Assembly (NCBI RefSeq): GCF_013372105.1
Contig: NZ_CP053825.1
Coordinates: 186,001-250,000, forward strand
Length of the DNA stretch: 64,000 nt
Direction: 5' to 3'
Source: Campylobacter armoricus
GTDB taxonomy: Bacteria > Campylobacterota > Campylobacteria > Campylobacterales > Campylobacteraceae
Shown: piece by piece, positions 9,293-17,343 of the stretch
Layout: every line of letters starts with the position of its first letter
How positions within the stretch are numbered: position 1 is the stretch's first letter
Translations under genes and position numbers: made by a program
Notes under the pieces: generated by a model
Told to the model about the DNA's origin: nothing
The model's input: the letters and a program-made list of their open reading frames with translations, nothing else
The model's database searches: none

Positions 9293-9574
9293 ATGATAAA
9301 GAAAATTATTAGCAATGGTAGAAAGAGAATTTTTGACACGATCAATACAAAAGAAGTTAAGATAAAATATCTTGAAAATAATGAAATTTGTATCACACTA
9401 ATAAACAAAGAAGATAATGAGTTTAATAATTTTAGATTTAATTGTTTGGAAAAATTTAAAGATGATATTTATAAATTTCTTACAGAAGAAACACAAGAAA
9501 ACTTAATGGAAATAAAAAATTCTATTGTTCAATTTATTTATCAAGAAAATTTAATGTTAGGAGTTAGTCAATGA
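9293..9574 (+). CDS. Small hypothetical protein of the XRE island
   Basis: A 93-residue cytoplasmic-looking protein that I do not recognise. It is Lys/Asn/Glu-rich, has no signal peptide or membrane segment, and looks like an alternating strand region (20-50) followed by helices (52-90). RBS AGAGG lies ten bases before the ATG. It overlaps the next gene by four bases, so the pair forms one operon divergent from the XRE repressor and probably controlled by it. Confidence 0.65.
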   Translation: MIKKIISNGRKRIFDTINTKEVKIKYLENNEICITLINKEDNEFNNFRFNCLEKFKDDIYKFLTEETQENLMEIKNSIVQFIYQENLMLGVSQ

Positions 9575-9801
9575 AGAAAACTATAATATTATGTGTTTTA
9601 GCAAGTATGAGTTTTGGTTATGTTGGTGATTGTAGATATCAAGAAAATATGTATGAACAAGCATTAAAACAATATGAGTATAGTCAAGCTGATTGGGATT
9701 ATAGAGAGCTTAAAGAAGCTAAAAGAAAATTAGAAAGATGTTATAGAGAAAAACAACAGGAATATCTAAAACAAATGAGTGATTATTTAAATCGATATTA
9801 G
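9571..9801 (+). CDS. Small secreted protein with two cysteines
   Basis: A 76-residue product with a probable signal peptide (MKKTIILCVLASMSFG) and a short mature part rich in Tyr, Glu, Lys and Gln that should form helices. Two cysteines remain after cleavage, in GDCRY and ERCYRE, which could form a disulfide in the periplasm. The start overlaps the previous gene (ATGA) and is preceded by AGGAG. I find no known family. Confidence 0.65.
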   Translation: MKKTIILCVLASMSFGYVGDCRYQENMYEQALKQYEYSQADWDYRELKEAKRKLERCYREKQQEYLKQMSDYLNRY

Positions 9802-9804
9802 TGG

Positions 9805-9834
9805 TTTATTCTAAAGATTTATTTTTAGAATAAA
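9805..9834. terminator. Inverted repeat ending the small operon
   Basis: An 11-bp perfect stem (9805-9815 with 9824-9834) and an eight-base loop directly follow the secreted-protein stop codon and face the converging pgpA gene. It is A+T-rich and lacks a clean T-run, so termination is plausible but weak. Confidence 0.45.
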
Positions 9835-9853
9835 TAACTAATAGATATAAGTA

Positions 9854-10345
9854 TTAAAATATCTCCATAATGCTTATATCAAACCATAAAAGATCAAATT
9901 TAAGTAAAATTCCATAAATTACTGCACTAAACAATCCTGCGAAAATTCCCGCTAAAACATCATCTAGCATTACGCCTAAACCGCCTTTAGTTTTTTTGTC
10001 AATTTTACCTATGATAGAAGGTTTTGTGATATCAAAAAATCTAAACAAAACAAAAGAAAGTAAAAAAGTAAAAACACTCTGCCCACAAATTGCCAAAGCT
10101 AAAAACACACCTACAACTTCATCTATAACGATGTGTTTATCATCATGTTTGCCTGTTTGTTTTTCGTATTGATCGATGATTTTTATAGAGACTAGGAAAA
10201 GTAAAATTGCAAGTAAAATTAAAGTGCCTATGCCAAGATATCTTAGTATAAAAAAAGCAGGGATGAGTGCTGCTATCGTGCCAAAAGTTCCTGGAGCTTT
10301 ACTTACACTACCTGAATAAAAAAAAGTTAAAAATAGTTTTTGCAT
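9854..10345 (-). CDS. pgpA: Phosphatidylglycerophosphatase A
   Basis: Inner-membrane phosphatase that makes phosphatidylglycerol from its 3-phosphate. The 163-residue length and several hydrophobic helices fit PgpA. Family motifs are SKAPGTFGT near residues 15-23, DDKHIVIDEVVGV near 72-84 and GGLGVMLDDVLAG near 126-138, with the Asp/Glu metal ligands. It lies two bases downstream of the ATP-sulfurylase-like gene and is probably co-transcribed from ispDF. Confidence 0.92.
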   Translation of the reverse strand: MQKLFLTFFYSGSVSKAPGTFGTIAALIPAFFILRYLGIGTLILLAILLFLVSIKIIDQYEKQTGKHDDKHIVIDEVVGVFLALAICGQSVFTFLLSFVLFRFFDITKPSIIGKIDKKTKGGLGVMLDDVLAGIFAGLFSAVIYGILLKFDLLWFDISIMEIF

Positions 10346-10347
10346 GA

Positions 10348-11514
10348 TTACACCATATATGACATTTGATGGAGTTTTATAAGTTGCTCGTAAAATTCTT
10401 TATCGCTTCTATATTCTAAAATACCATGCGTAGGAAAAAGGTTGCTATAAATATTTTGTTTATTATGGAAGCGATTTGGAAAAAGCTCAGATAAAATCAA
10501 AGCCGAAATTTCTCTTCTTATAAAAACTGCTGGTGGAATGATACCAAGTCTAAGTAAATTTTTTAAAGAATCTCCGTGGTATTTCATATGATGATGAGCT
10601 CCATGTGGGCATGATTTTGTGCTAACTATCATTTTGCACTCATCACAAAATACGAACTCAGGAAGTATAGTTACTTCTATATTATAATCTTTTGCAAAAT
10701 CATCAAGAACGGTAAATGCTTTATTTTGGTTAAAATACATTCCAAGCCCTGCGTGATTTTGTCCTACGAAAAGTTTATTACAATCAAAACTTTTAGCTAA
10801 AGCACATTCAAGTATAGGATTTAAATGTGAGGCAAATATTTTTATATTATATAAAGGTATAAGTAAAACCCTAGAAGATGGTAGGTAATTTTGTGCAAAA
10901 ATATCAAAACAACGCTTTTTGAGTTTTAAGTTTAAGCCATTATTTTCATAAGATTCTATAAGGAAAATAATCACTAGATCAGATTGTTCTATGGCCCATC
11001 TTAAAATTCTCTCATGTGCTCTATGAAAAGGATCAAAGCTTGAAACAATAGCTGTGATATTAGAAGGATTTAGTCTTTTTTTAATTTTTTCAAAATCTTC
11101 TTTAATGGCTTTAATGCGATTATTGTAAATTTCAAATTCACCACTTATGCAAGTTTTTCCAAAATCATCAATCAAACACGCATTAGGTCTAAAAATATCA
11201 TTAGTATTTTTATCGTTTTTGAATTTGCTTTCTAAGATTATATGTCCTATAACTTTATCATCACATATAAATTCGATTTTTTCACCAATTCTTGCATTTT
11301 CTAAAGTTTTTTCATTTTCTTTTGTGTTTGCTGGAGCAAAGGTTAGAGTGTAAGGAATTTTTTGATTATGGATCATTCCTGTAGCTAAAACTTCATCTCT
11401 TTCTTTTTCATTCATTAATTTTGTAAAAGAACCAAAAATACCTTCTTTTATAAAACATAAAACTTCGTATTCTTCTTCTGAAATTATAATGCTATTTTTT
11501 CTTTGTAATGCCAT
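10348..11514 (-). CDS. ATP-sulfurylase-like nucleotidyltransferase
   Basis: The 388-residue protein resembles sulfate adenylyltransferase: an N-terminal PUA-like domain (about 1-140) and a Rossmann nucleotidyltransferase domain (about 150-340). The canonical motifs are changed. FDPFHRAHE stands where true enzymes have QxRNPxHxxHE, and VGQNHAG where they have VGRDHAG. A CDECKMIV...CPHGAHH cluster near 285-307 may bind zinc. I recall Cj1609 as the jejuni equivalent, annotated as a possible sulfate adenylyltransferase. No other sulfate-assimilation gene is nearby, so the substrate is uncertain. Confidence 0.75.
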   Translation of the reverse strand: MALQRKNSIIISEEEYEVLCFIKEGIFGSFTKLMNEKERDEVLATGMIHNQKIPYTLTFAPANTKENEKTLENARIGEKIEFICDDKVIGHIILESKFKNDKNTNDIFRPNACLIDDFGKTCISGEFEIYNNRIKAIKEDFEKIKKRLNPSNITAIVSSFDPFHRAHERILRWAIEQSDLVIIFLIESYENNGLNLKLKKRCFDIFAQNYLPSSRVLLIPLYNIKIFASHLNPILECALAKSFDCNKLFVGQNHAGLGMYFNQNKAFTVLDDFAKDYNIEVTILPEFVFCDECKMIVSTKSCPHGAHHHMKYHGDSLKNLLRLGIIPPAVFIRREISALILSELFPNRFHNKQNIYSNLFPTHGILEYRSDKEFYEQLIKLHQMSYMV

Positions 11515-12367
11515 ATTTTTTCCTTTTTTCCCATAAAGATTTTCTTGAAATTCCTAATTTTTTTGATAAATCAGTATCAGGAAAGACATTTTGATAACTA
11601 ATAATAATATGTTTAACATAATCATCAATAGTTAAAATTCCATTACTTTCAAAAGTTTTTTCATCAGTGTTTAACTCTACAACTTGGAATTTATCACATT
11701 CGATATTTGAATTTGTATGAATGATAACTGCTTTTTTTAAAGCAAGATTTAATATCTTCTCTTTTTCTAAAGCTTTTAAATTTTGAAAATTGACTAAATA
11801 ATATAAAGAATTATCTTTAAAAATTTTATCTAAATTTTGATGATGAGAAAGATCAATATATATATTTGCAATATTATGTTCATTAGTATAATTAAAAACA
11901 AAATGATCAGCAAAAATTTGATTATTTGTTTTTAAAATCAATGGAAGTTTTATTTTTTTATAATCAATAGCAGGTAGTTTTGCTGTCTCGAATTTATGTT
12001 TTAAATAAGATTGATAAGTATGATTTAATATACTCATTTTTTTAAATTCTTGAAAATGCTTGATTTTGCGCGTAAGTTCTTCTATCATAAAAGGTTTTTG
12101 TATATAATCACTAGCTCCTGCTTTTAATGGTGTTAAAACCGTATCTGAACTAATATAAGAAATAAGCAAAATAATAATTTTGTGTTTAAAAATTTCTATA
12201 ATATGTTCAAAATTATTCATACTAGTAGAAAGTAGAATGATTTCATAATCATATTCAGTAAGTTCATTAATATTTGCTATTATATTACATTCATAACCTA
12301 TAGAATTAAGTTTTGAACCTATACTTTGAGCTAAATAAAATTCATTTTCTACAATTAAAACTTTCAT
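11492..12367 (-). CDS. Orphan degenerate response regulator with Fis-type HTH
   Basis: A 291-residue protein with an N-terminal receiver-like domain (1-115). The conserved lysine is kept (QKPF), but Ser47 in IILLSTSM stands where the phospho-accepting Asp should be. A poorly conserved middle region follows, then a C-terminal Fis-like helix-turn-helix (LSKKLGISRKSLWEKRKKYGI). I chose ATG at 12367, which overlaps the ispDF stop as ATGA; an in-frame TTG four codons upstream (12379) is less likely. No histidine kinase is adjacent. From memory it matches Cj1608. Confidence 0.8.
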   Translation of the reverse strand: MKVLIVENEFYLAQSIGSKLNSIGYECNIIANINELTEYDYEIILLSTSMNNFEHIIEIFKHKIIILLISYISSDTVLTPLKAGASDYIQKPFMIEELTRKIKHFQEFKKMSILNHTYQSYLKHKFETAKLPAIDYKKIKLPLILKTNNQIFADHFVFNYTNEHNIANIYIDLSHHQNLDKIFKDNSLYYLVNFQNLKALEKEKILNLALKKAVIIHTNSNIECDKFQVVELNTDEKTFESNGILTIDDYVKHIIISYQNVFPDTDLSKKLGISRKSLWEKRKKYGITKKK

Positions 12368-13479
12368 AATTTCATCCAATCAAAATATTTTAAATTTACA
12401 CTTGCTAAAACAGCAATCCCTTCTTTTCTTCCTATAAATCCTAAGTGTTCTGTGGTGGTAGCTTTAATATTGATTTTATTTGGAGTAGTTTTTAAAATTT
12501 TGGCTATATTAAATGCAATATCTTCTTTAAAATCTTTCATTTTGGGTGTTTGGGCTATGATGGTAATATCAGCATTTACAAGCTCAAAACCATAATTTTG
12601 CACTAAAGTATAAGCACTTTGTAATAAAAGCATAGAATCAGCGTTTTTATACTGCATATCATTATCTGGGAAAAGCTCACCAATATCTCCAAGTCCTGCC
12701 GCGCCTAAAAGTGCGTCAATTAATGCATGAGCTAAAACATCTCCATCAGAATGTGCTTTTAAACCCATACTTTCATGCACTTTTACTCCACCCAAAAGTA
12801 AGGCTCTTTGCTCTCCAAATTCATGCACATCAAAGCCACTTCCATTAAAAATATCCCAAGATGGCTTTGGCAAATTTAAGTTTTTTAAATCTTCTTTAAA
12901 AGTGATTTTTTTAGCTAGTTCTTCACCTTGCACATACCAAATTTTACCGCCTATGGCTTGAATTGCCGTGCTATCATCAGTAAAACTTGTATTTTGTTCT
13001 AAAGCTTTTTTTAGCATATTTGTGCGAGAAAGTTGTGGGGTTTGTATGAGTTTGATTTTATCTCTTTCTATAGCTTCTTGAGCATAAATTGTTGTATCAC
13101 TTACCTTTAAAACAGGGGTGATACAATCAGCTTTATCATAATTTTCTATGATATTATCAAAAAGGTTTTTAGAGATTAAAACTCTTGCTACATCACTAAC
13201 TAAAACATATTCACTTTGCACTAAATTTAAAGCATTAAGTAAAGATTGTGCTCTAGTTTCACCACCTTTAACAAAATGATATTCAGGGGCAAATTTTTTC
13301 ATATAAGAAATATTACTAGAAGTAACAACTACCTGTTTAAAAGGATAAAAAGAACTTAAATTTTTAGTAACATACAACCATAATGGTTGATCCCCTAGTC
13401 TTAAAAATTGTTTTTTCACTGGGGAATTAAATCTTGAAGATTCTCCGGCAGATAGCATAATCAAGGAAATATCTAACAT
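12364..13479 (-). CDS. ispDF: Bifunctional IspD/IspF isoprenoid enzyme
   Basis: Fusion of 2-C-methyl-D-erythritol 4-phosphate cytidylyltransferase (residues 1-205; LSAGESSRFNSPVKKQFL near 9-26) and 2-C-methyl-D-erythritol 2,4-cyclodiphosphate synthase (about 212-371; metal ligands in GFDVHEFG and LKAHSDGDVLAHALIDALLG). It performs two non-consecutive steps of the MEP pathway. The fusion is known in epsilonproteobacteria, so 371 residues is normal. It heads the minus-strand run to pgpA; a TATAAT on the minus strand at 13514-13519 is a plausible -10. Confidence 0.96.
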   Translation of the reverse strand: MLDISLIMLSAGESSRFNSPVKKQFLRLGDQPLWLYVTKNLSSFYPFKQVVVTSSNISYMKKFAPEYHFVKGGETRAQSLLNALNLVQSEYVLVSDVARVLISKNLFDNIIENYDKADCITPVLKVSDTTIYAQEAIERDKIKLIQTPQLSRTNMLKKALEQNTSFTDDSTAIQAIGGKIWYVQGEELAKKITFKEDLKNLNLPKPSWDIFNGSGFDVHEFGEQRALLLGGVKVHESMGLKAHSDGDVLAHALIDALLGAAGLGDIGELFPDNDMQYKNADSMLLLQSAYTLVQNYGFELVNADITIIAQTPKMKDFKEDIAFNIAKILKTTPNKINIKATTTEHLGFIGRKEGIAVLASVNLKYFDWMKL

Positions 13480-13513
13480 TTGTTACACCTTAATTTTTTG
13501 TTGATGTTACGAT

Positions 13514-13519
13514 ATTATA
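13514..13519 (-). promoter_or_regulatory. Putative -10 box of ispDF
   Basis: Minus-strand TATAAT 35 bases upstream of the ispDF start, in the 107-bp gap that separates it from divergent mrp. It probably drives ispDF, the response regulator, the ATP-sulfurylase-like gene and pgpA, which have no larger gaps between them. Confidence 0.5.
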
Positions 13520-13586
13520 CACCATAAAAGCCAAAATTTATATTTATGTTAGTAGAATTAATTATTTTAAATAAAAGGAGAAAACA

Positions 13587-14690
13587 TTGAAGGAAAAAAT
13601 AGAAGAAAGACTAAAACAAGTTGTATATCCAGGATTTAAAAAGGATATAGTAAGTTTTGGTTTTGTTAAGAAAATTGAGATTAACGAAAATAAAGCTCAT
13701 ATTATAGTAGAAATTGTTTCGGCTAATACTCAGGTTTCACAAGAGCTTAGAGAGAATATTGTAAATGTTTTAAAAGATTTAAATTTAGAACTTAATTTAG
13801 AAATTATTCAACCAAAAATACCTGAAGAAAAAAGTAATTCAAGAAGTGGTAAAAATATTGCTCCACAAATTAAAAATTTTCTTATGATTTCAAGTGGAAA
13901 AGGTGGAGTAGGCAAAAGTACTACAACTTTAAATTTAGCTATTTCTTTAGCTAAAATGGGTAAAAGAGTAGGGCTTTTAGATGCTGATATTTATGGACCA
14001 AATATACCAAGAATGTTAGGTGAGAGTAAAAGTAAACCTGAAATTGTAGGGCAAAAAATTCGTCCTATTTTGTCTCATGGAGTTTATATGATGAGTATGG
14101 GTGTGCTTATAGAAGAGGGTAAAGGTTTAATGTGGCGTGGTTCTATGATTATGAAGGCTATTGAGCAGCTTTTATCTGATGTGCTTTGGCCTGAACTTGA
14201 TGTATTATTACTTGATATGCCTCCTGGAACGGGTGATGCACAAATTACTCTAGCTCAAAGTGTACCAGTGAGTGCAGGGGTGTGCGTAAGTACTCCACAA
14301 GTAGTATCTTTGGATGATAGTAAAAGAGCACTAGATATGTTTGAAAAATTGCATATTCCTGTTGCAGGTATCATAGAAAATATGAGTGGTTTTTTATGCC
14401 CTGATAATGGTAAAGAATATGACATTTTTGGAAAAGGTACCACAGAAGAAATGGCAAAAGCTTATAAATGTGAAGTTTTAGCTCAAATTCCTATTGAAAT
14501 GAGTGTAAGAGAAGGTGGAGATAGTGGAAAACCAGTGAGTTTTTATATGCCTGAAAGCGTAAGCTCAAAAAGATATTTGCAAGCTGCTGAAAAAATTTGG
14601 GAATTTATAGAAAAGGTTAATCAAGAAGGTAAAGTAGATAATTCAGCTATTCAACCTGTAATGAATGGCAAAAGCGCGTGCTCGCAATAA
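13587..14690 (+). CDS. mrp: Mrp/ApbC-type iron-sulfur cluster carrier ATPase
   Basis: P-loop ATPase that carries and delivers Fe-S clusters in the cytoplasm. The 367-residue protein has an N-terminal MIP18/DUF59 domain (1-80) and a ParA-like domain with SSGKGGVGKSTTTLNLA near 101-117, LLDADIYGPNIPRM near 131-144 and LLLDMPPGTGDAQ near 208-220. Family members usually hold a bridging cluster with a CPxC motif; here the matching place reads FLCPDNG, so only one cysteine remains. The start codon is TTG (13587) preceded by AAAAGGAG. Confidence 0.92.
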   Translation: MKEKIEERLKQVVYPGFKKDIVSFGFVKKIEINENKAHIIVEIVSANTQVSQELRENIVNVLKDLNLELNLEIIQPKIPEEKSNSRSGKNIAPQIKNFLMISSGKGGVGKSTTTLNLAISLAKMGKRVGLLDADIYGPNIPRMLGESKSKPEIVGQKIRPILSHGVYMMSMGVLIEEGKGLMWRGSMIMKAIEQLLSDVLWPELDVLLLDMPPGTGDAQITLAQSVPVSAGVCVSTPQVVSLDDSKRALDMFEKLHIPVAGIIENMSGFLCPDNGKEYDIFGKGTTEEMAKAYKCEVLAQIPIEMSVREGGDSGKPVSFYMPESVSSKRYLQAAEKIWEFIEKVNQEGKVDNSAIQPVMNGKSACSQ

Positions 14691-14699
14691 GGAGAAACA

Positions 14700-15863
14700 A
14701 TGGCAATAGAAAATAAAGAAGAGTTTTTAAATTTAATCAAACAAATCGAACAAAGGATTAATTATAAAAAGCCTAAAGCTTTTGCTATAGCAAGACTTGA
14801 TCTAAGTCAAGTTGATTCTAGTAAAAAGCTTCAAGCTAATTTTGGTGTGATTAATTTTGAGCAAAATTATGCTGCTGCTGCAGTGATGTTTGAAGCATTT
14901 TTTAGAAGAGGGGTTGATATTGATTTTAATGAAAGTGAATTTGTAGCTACTTTGATCAAAGAAGATTTAGATTTTGCACTTGAATGTTTTGCACCATTTT
15001 TACAAGAACAAGGCCATAAAAATATAGAAGTTATAAAAGCAGCAAAGGAAAATTTTAGAGAAAATACTTTTTCTTTTGTTTGTATTTTTGAAGATGAAGC
15101 ACCAAAAAGCTTAGAAAGTGTGTATTTAAAACTTTACTTGCTTTCAAACAAAAAAGTGCCTTTAAGAAGCTTAAATTTAACAGGTGCCTTTGGAATTTTA
15201 CCAAATGTTGCATGGAGTGATAATAAGCCTATTGATTTAGACTTTTTAAGAGAAAATGAGATTGATTTAAAAATGAGTGGAAGATATCCAAGGATTGATT
15301 ATGTGGATAAATTTCCAAGATTTCTAGCTCATGTAATTCCTGAAGATAATACTAGAATTTTAGAAAGTTCTAAAGTAAGAATGGGTGCGGTCTTGGCTGC
15401 AGGTACTACTATAATGCCAGGTGCTGCTTATGTGAATTTTAATGCAGGAACAACTGGTGCTTGTATGGTGGAAGGTCGTATTAGCTCTTCAGCTGTGGTA
15501 GGTGAGGGAAGTGATGTAGGAGGCGGTGCTTCTATACTCGGTGTTTTAAGTGGTACCAGTGGTAATGCTATTAGTATAGGTAAATCTTGTCTTTTGGGTG
15601 CAAATTCAGTTACAGGAATTCCTTTAGGGGATAATTGTATAGTTGATGCAGGTATTGCTGTTTTAGAAGGGACTAAATTTGCTTTAAGAAATAAAGATGA
15701 ACTTCAAAAAATCAATCCTGACTTTAACTTTGATAAAGATATATACAAAGGTTTAGAATTAGCAGGATTAAATGGTTTGCATTTTAGACAAGATTCTCAA
15801 AGTGGAGTGATGATAGCAGCTTTTAATAAAAAGGCTGTAAAACTTAATGAAGATTTGCATTAA
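14700..15863 (+). CDS. dapD: Tetrahydrodipicolinate N-succinyltransferase
   Basis: Succinylates tetrahydrodipicolinate in the lysine/diaminopimelate pathway. The 387-residue length is that of the long epsilonproteobacterial/actinobacterial DapD form. The C-terminal half (about 220-350) has hexapeptide left-handed beta-helix repeats, with GGGASILGVLSG and the acidic MVEGRISSSAVVGEGSD region of the active site. RBS AAGGAGAAAC precedes the ATG. It is nine bases after mrp, so probably co-transcribed, and ends in a hairpin. Confidence 0.93.
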   Translation: MAIENKEEFLNLIKQIEQRINYKKPKAFAIARLDLSQVDSSKKLQANFGVINFEQNYAAAAVMFEAFFRRGVDIDFNESEFVATLIKEDLDFALECFAPFLQEQGHKNIEVIKAAKENFRENTFSFVCIFEDEAPKSLESVYLKLYLLSNKKVPLRSLNLTGAFGILPNVAWSDNKPIDLDFLRENEIDLKMSGRYPRIDYVDKFPRFLAHVIPEDNTRILESSKVRMGAVLAAGTTIMPGAAYVNFNAGTTGACMVEGRISSSAVVGEGSDVGGGASILGVLSGTSGNAISIGKSCLLGANSVTGIPLGDNCIVDAGIAVLEGTKFALRNKDELQKINPDFNFDKDIYKGLELAGLNGLHFRQDSQSGVMIAAFNKKAVKLNEDLH

Positions 15864-15893
15864 TTCTTAGCCCTTATGGGTTAAGAATTTTAA
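15862..15893. terminator. Bidirectional terminator between dapD and the hydrolase gene
   Basis: A 12-bp stem with one G-T pair (15862-15873 with 15878-15889) and a four-base loop ends in TTTT on the plus strand. It overlaps the stop codons of both converging genes, so the coding ends themselves form the hairpin. Confidence 0.7.
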
Positions 15894-16754
15894 AAATTCA
15901 TCTAGTTTGTAAATGCAAACGCTAGGATGATGCTTGATACTTCCTATACGCAATAAAATTTCTTCGCTATCTTTTTCATAAAGCTTTTGCACAAAATTAA
16001 AATTCCACCATTTGTAAGTTTTGAAATTTAAATTATAAGTAGTATTTATATGAAAATTTATATAAGAGTATTTTTGAAAATTCTGTCTTAAACCAGGTGC
16101 TTGAAAAGCATAGACTTCTTTTACTACACTAGGAAAGGTTCTTGCAAAAGTTTGAGCTAAATATCCTCCTAAAGAATGTCCTATGATTATGAGATTTTTA
16201 TCGATGGTGTATTTTTGTTTGAGTTGGTTGTAAAAATACTGCATGGATTGAATTTGGCCTTTTGGAGTTTTGTTGAGTAAAATCAAAAAATCACTATAAA
16301 AATCTTTAAAATCAAAACACAAAGGATTTAAATCACTTCCTGCGAAAGCTAAAATGTTGTTTTTTCTTTTTTTATCATAAATAAAATTAGCTCTAAAACC
16401 CATTTTAGATTGTGGATGTGTTTCATTGATGTGTTCAAGTATTTCATAATTTTTTACAAATTTTAAAGCTAAAAATGCATTGTTTAAACCACCTACAGGG
16501 ATTTTTTCTTTTTTATAAAAAGGATTAGTTAAAGCTTTTATAATGGCTTTGTGTTTTTGCAAACCTTCTTTTTTCAAGCTTTGATTTAAATATACATTAG
16601 CACAATAAGCTACTAAACTATAATCATATAATTTTTGCAATAAATCGATATTTTTTTTAAAATGAATTTGAAATTTAAATAAGAGTAGTTTTTCTTGAGA
16701 GGTTAAATTTGTTTTTTGACTTAAAGCAATAAAGCTTTGCAAGTCAAAAAACAT
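15867..16754 (-). CDS. Alpha/beta hydrolase, lipase-like (DUF2974-type)
   Basis: A 295-residue protein with the nucleophile elbow GHSLGGYLAQTFA near residues 194-206, typical of class 3 lipases and DUF2974 proteins. The preceding ILAFAGSDLNP (near 134-144) could hold the oxyanion-hole residues. No signal peptide is seen. The catalytic His is probably in IGSIKHHPSVCIY near the end. The substrate is unknown. It lies nine bases after dps and may be expressed with it. Confidence 0.7.
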   Translation of the reverse strand: MFFDLQSFIALSQKTNLTSQEKLLLFKFQIHFKKNIDLLQKLYDYSLVAYCANVYLNQSLKKEGLQKHKAIIKALTNPFYKKEKIPVGGLNNAFLALKFVKNYEILEHINETHPQSKMGFRANFIYDKKRKNNILAFAGSDLNPLCFDFKDFYSDFLILLNKTPKGQIQSMQYFYNQLKQKYTIDKNLIIIGHSLGGYLAQTFARTFPSVVKEVYAFQAPGLRQNFQKYSYINFHINTTYNLNFKTYKWWNFNFVQKLYEKDSEEILLRIGSIKHHPSVCIYKLDEFLKFLTHKG

Positions 16755-16763
16755 TATAAATTC

Positions 16764-17213
16764 TTACATAGAGCAAGTATTTTGGATAGTTGAATTAAGC
16801 ATCCAAAGAACTTTTTCATATTTTGCGATATTTTCTTGAGCAAAAGCTGCAGTTGTAGTATCACTTGCTTTTTCAGCTTCTTCATTTAGTTTTTTAAATT
16901 CAGCTAAAAGGTATTTATAATCTTCTCTAATAAGCTCTAAAACTTCTATTGGAGTAAAGCAATCTTTTTGAGCCTTAGGTGCTTTTGCATTTTCTAGTAA
17001 TGTTTTTGAGCAAACGATAGCTTTTTCTCCAAGTTGCAAAGCCCTTTCAGCACAATCATCAAAAAGTTCAGCCATTTCTTCATAAGCTTTTTCTGTATAT
17101 TCATGAATTGAAAAAAATTGCAAACCTTTTACATTCCAGTGATAATTGTGAAATTTAATCCATAAGCTATGAGCATCCGCTTGTAATTGTAATAATTGTT
17201 TTGTTACTGACAT
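16764..17213 (-). CDS. dps: Dps-family ferritin-like DNA-protection protein
   Basis: Dodecameric iron-storage protein that oxidises Fe(II) with peroxide. At 149 residues it has normal length. The intersubunit ferroxidase ligands are visible: His in [10 protein letters not shown] near residues 22-31 and Asp/Glu in [17 protein letters not shown] near 47-63. RBS AAAAAAGGAGATAAC precedes the ATG. Its upstream region carries two AT-rich palindromes suited to PerR or Fur control. Confidence 0.95.
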   Translation of the reverse strand: MSVTKQLLQLQADAHSLWIKFHNYHWNVKGLQFFSIHEYTEKAYEEMAELFDDCAERALQLGEKAIVCSKTLLENAKAPKAQKDCFTPIEVLELIREDYKYLLAEFKKLNEEAEKASDTTTAAFAQENIAKYEKVLWMLNSTIQNTCSM

Positions 17214-17239
17214 GTTATCTCCTTTTTTTATTTTTGAAA

Positions 17240-17306
17240 ATTATAACACAAAATTCTTAAATAATAATTATTATTATATAATAAATTTTAATGTTAATAA
17301 TTATTA
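17240..17306 (-). promoter_or_regulatory. dps promoter with two PerR/Fur-like palindromes
   Basis: Minus-strand TATAAT at 17245-17240 is a likely -10. Upstream lie a perfect 16-bp palindrome, AATAATAATTATTATT (17260-17275), and a 12-bp palindrome, TAATAATTATTA (17295-17306), 33 bp apart centre to centre, about three helix turns. They resemble the TTATAATnATTATAA PerR box and the Fur box. Which regulator binds is inference, and the region is so A+T-rich that chance palindromes must be considered. Confidence 0.5.
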
Positions 17307-17343
17307 TATATTCATTATACTCTTTTTTTATAATAAAGCAAAT

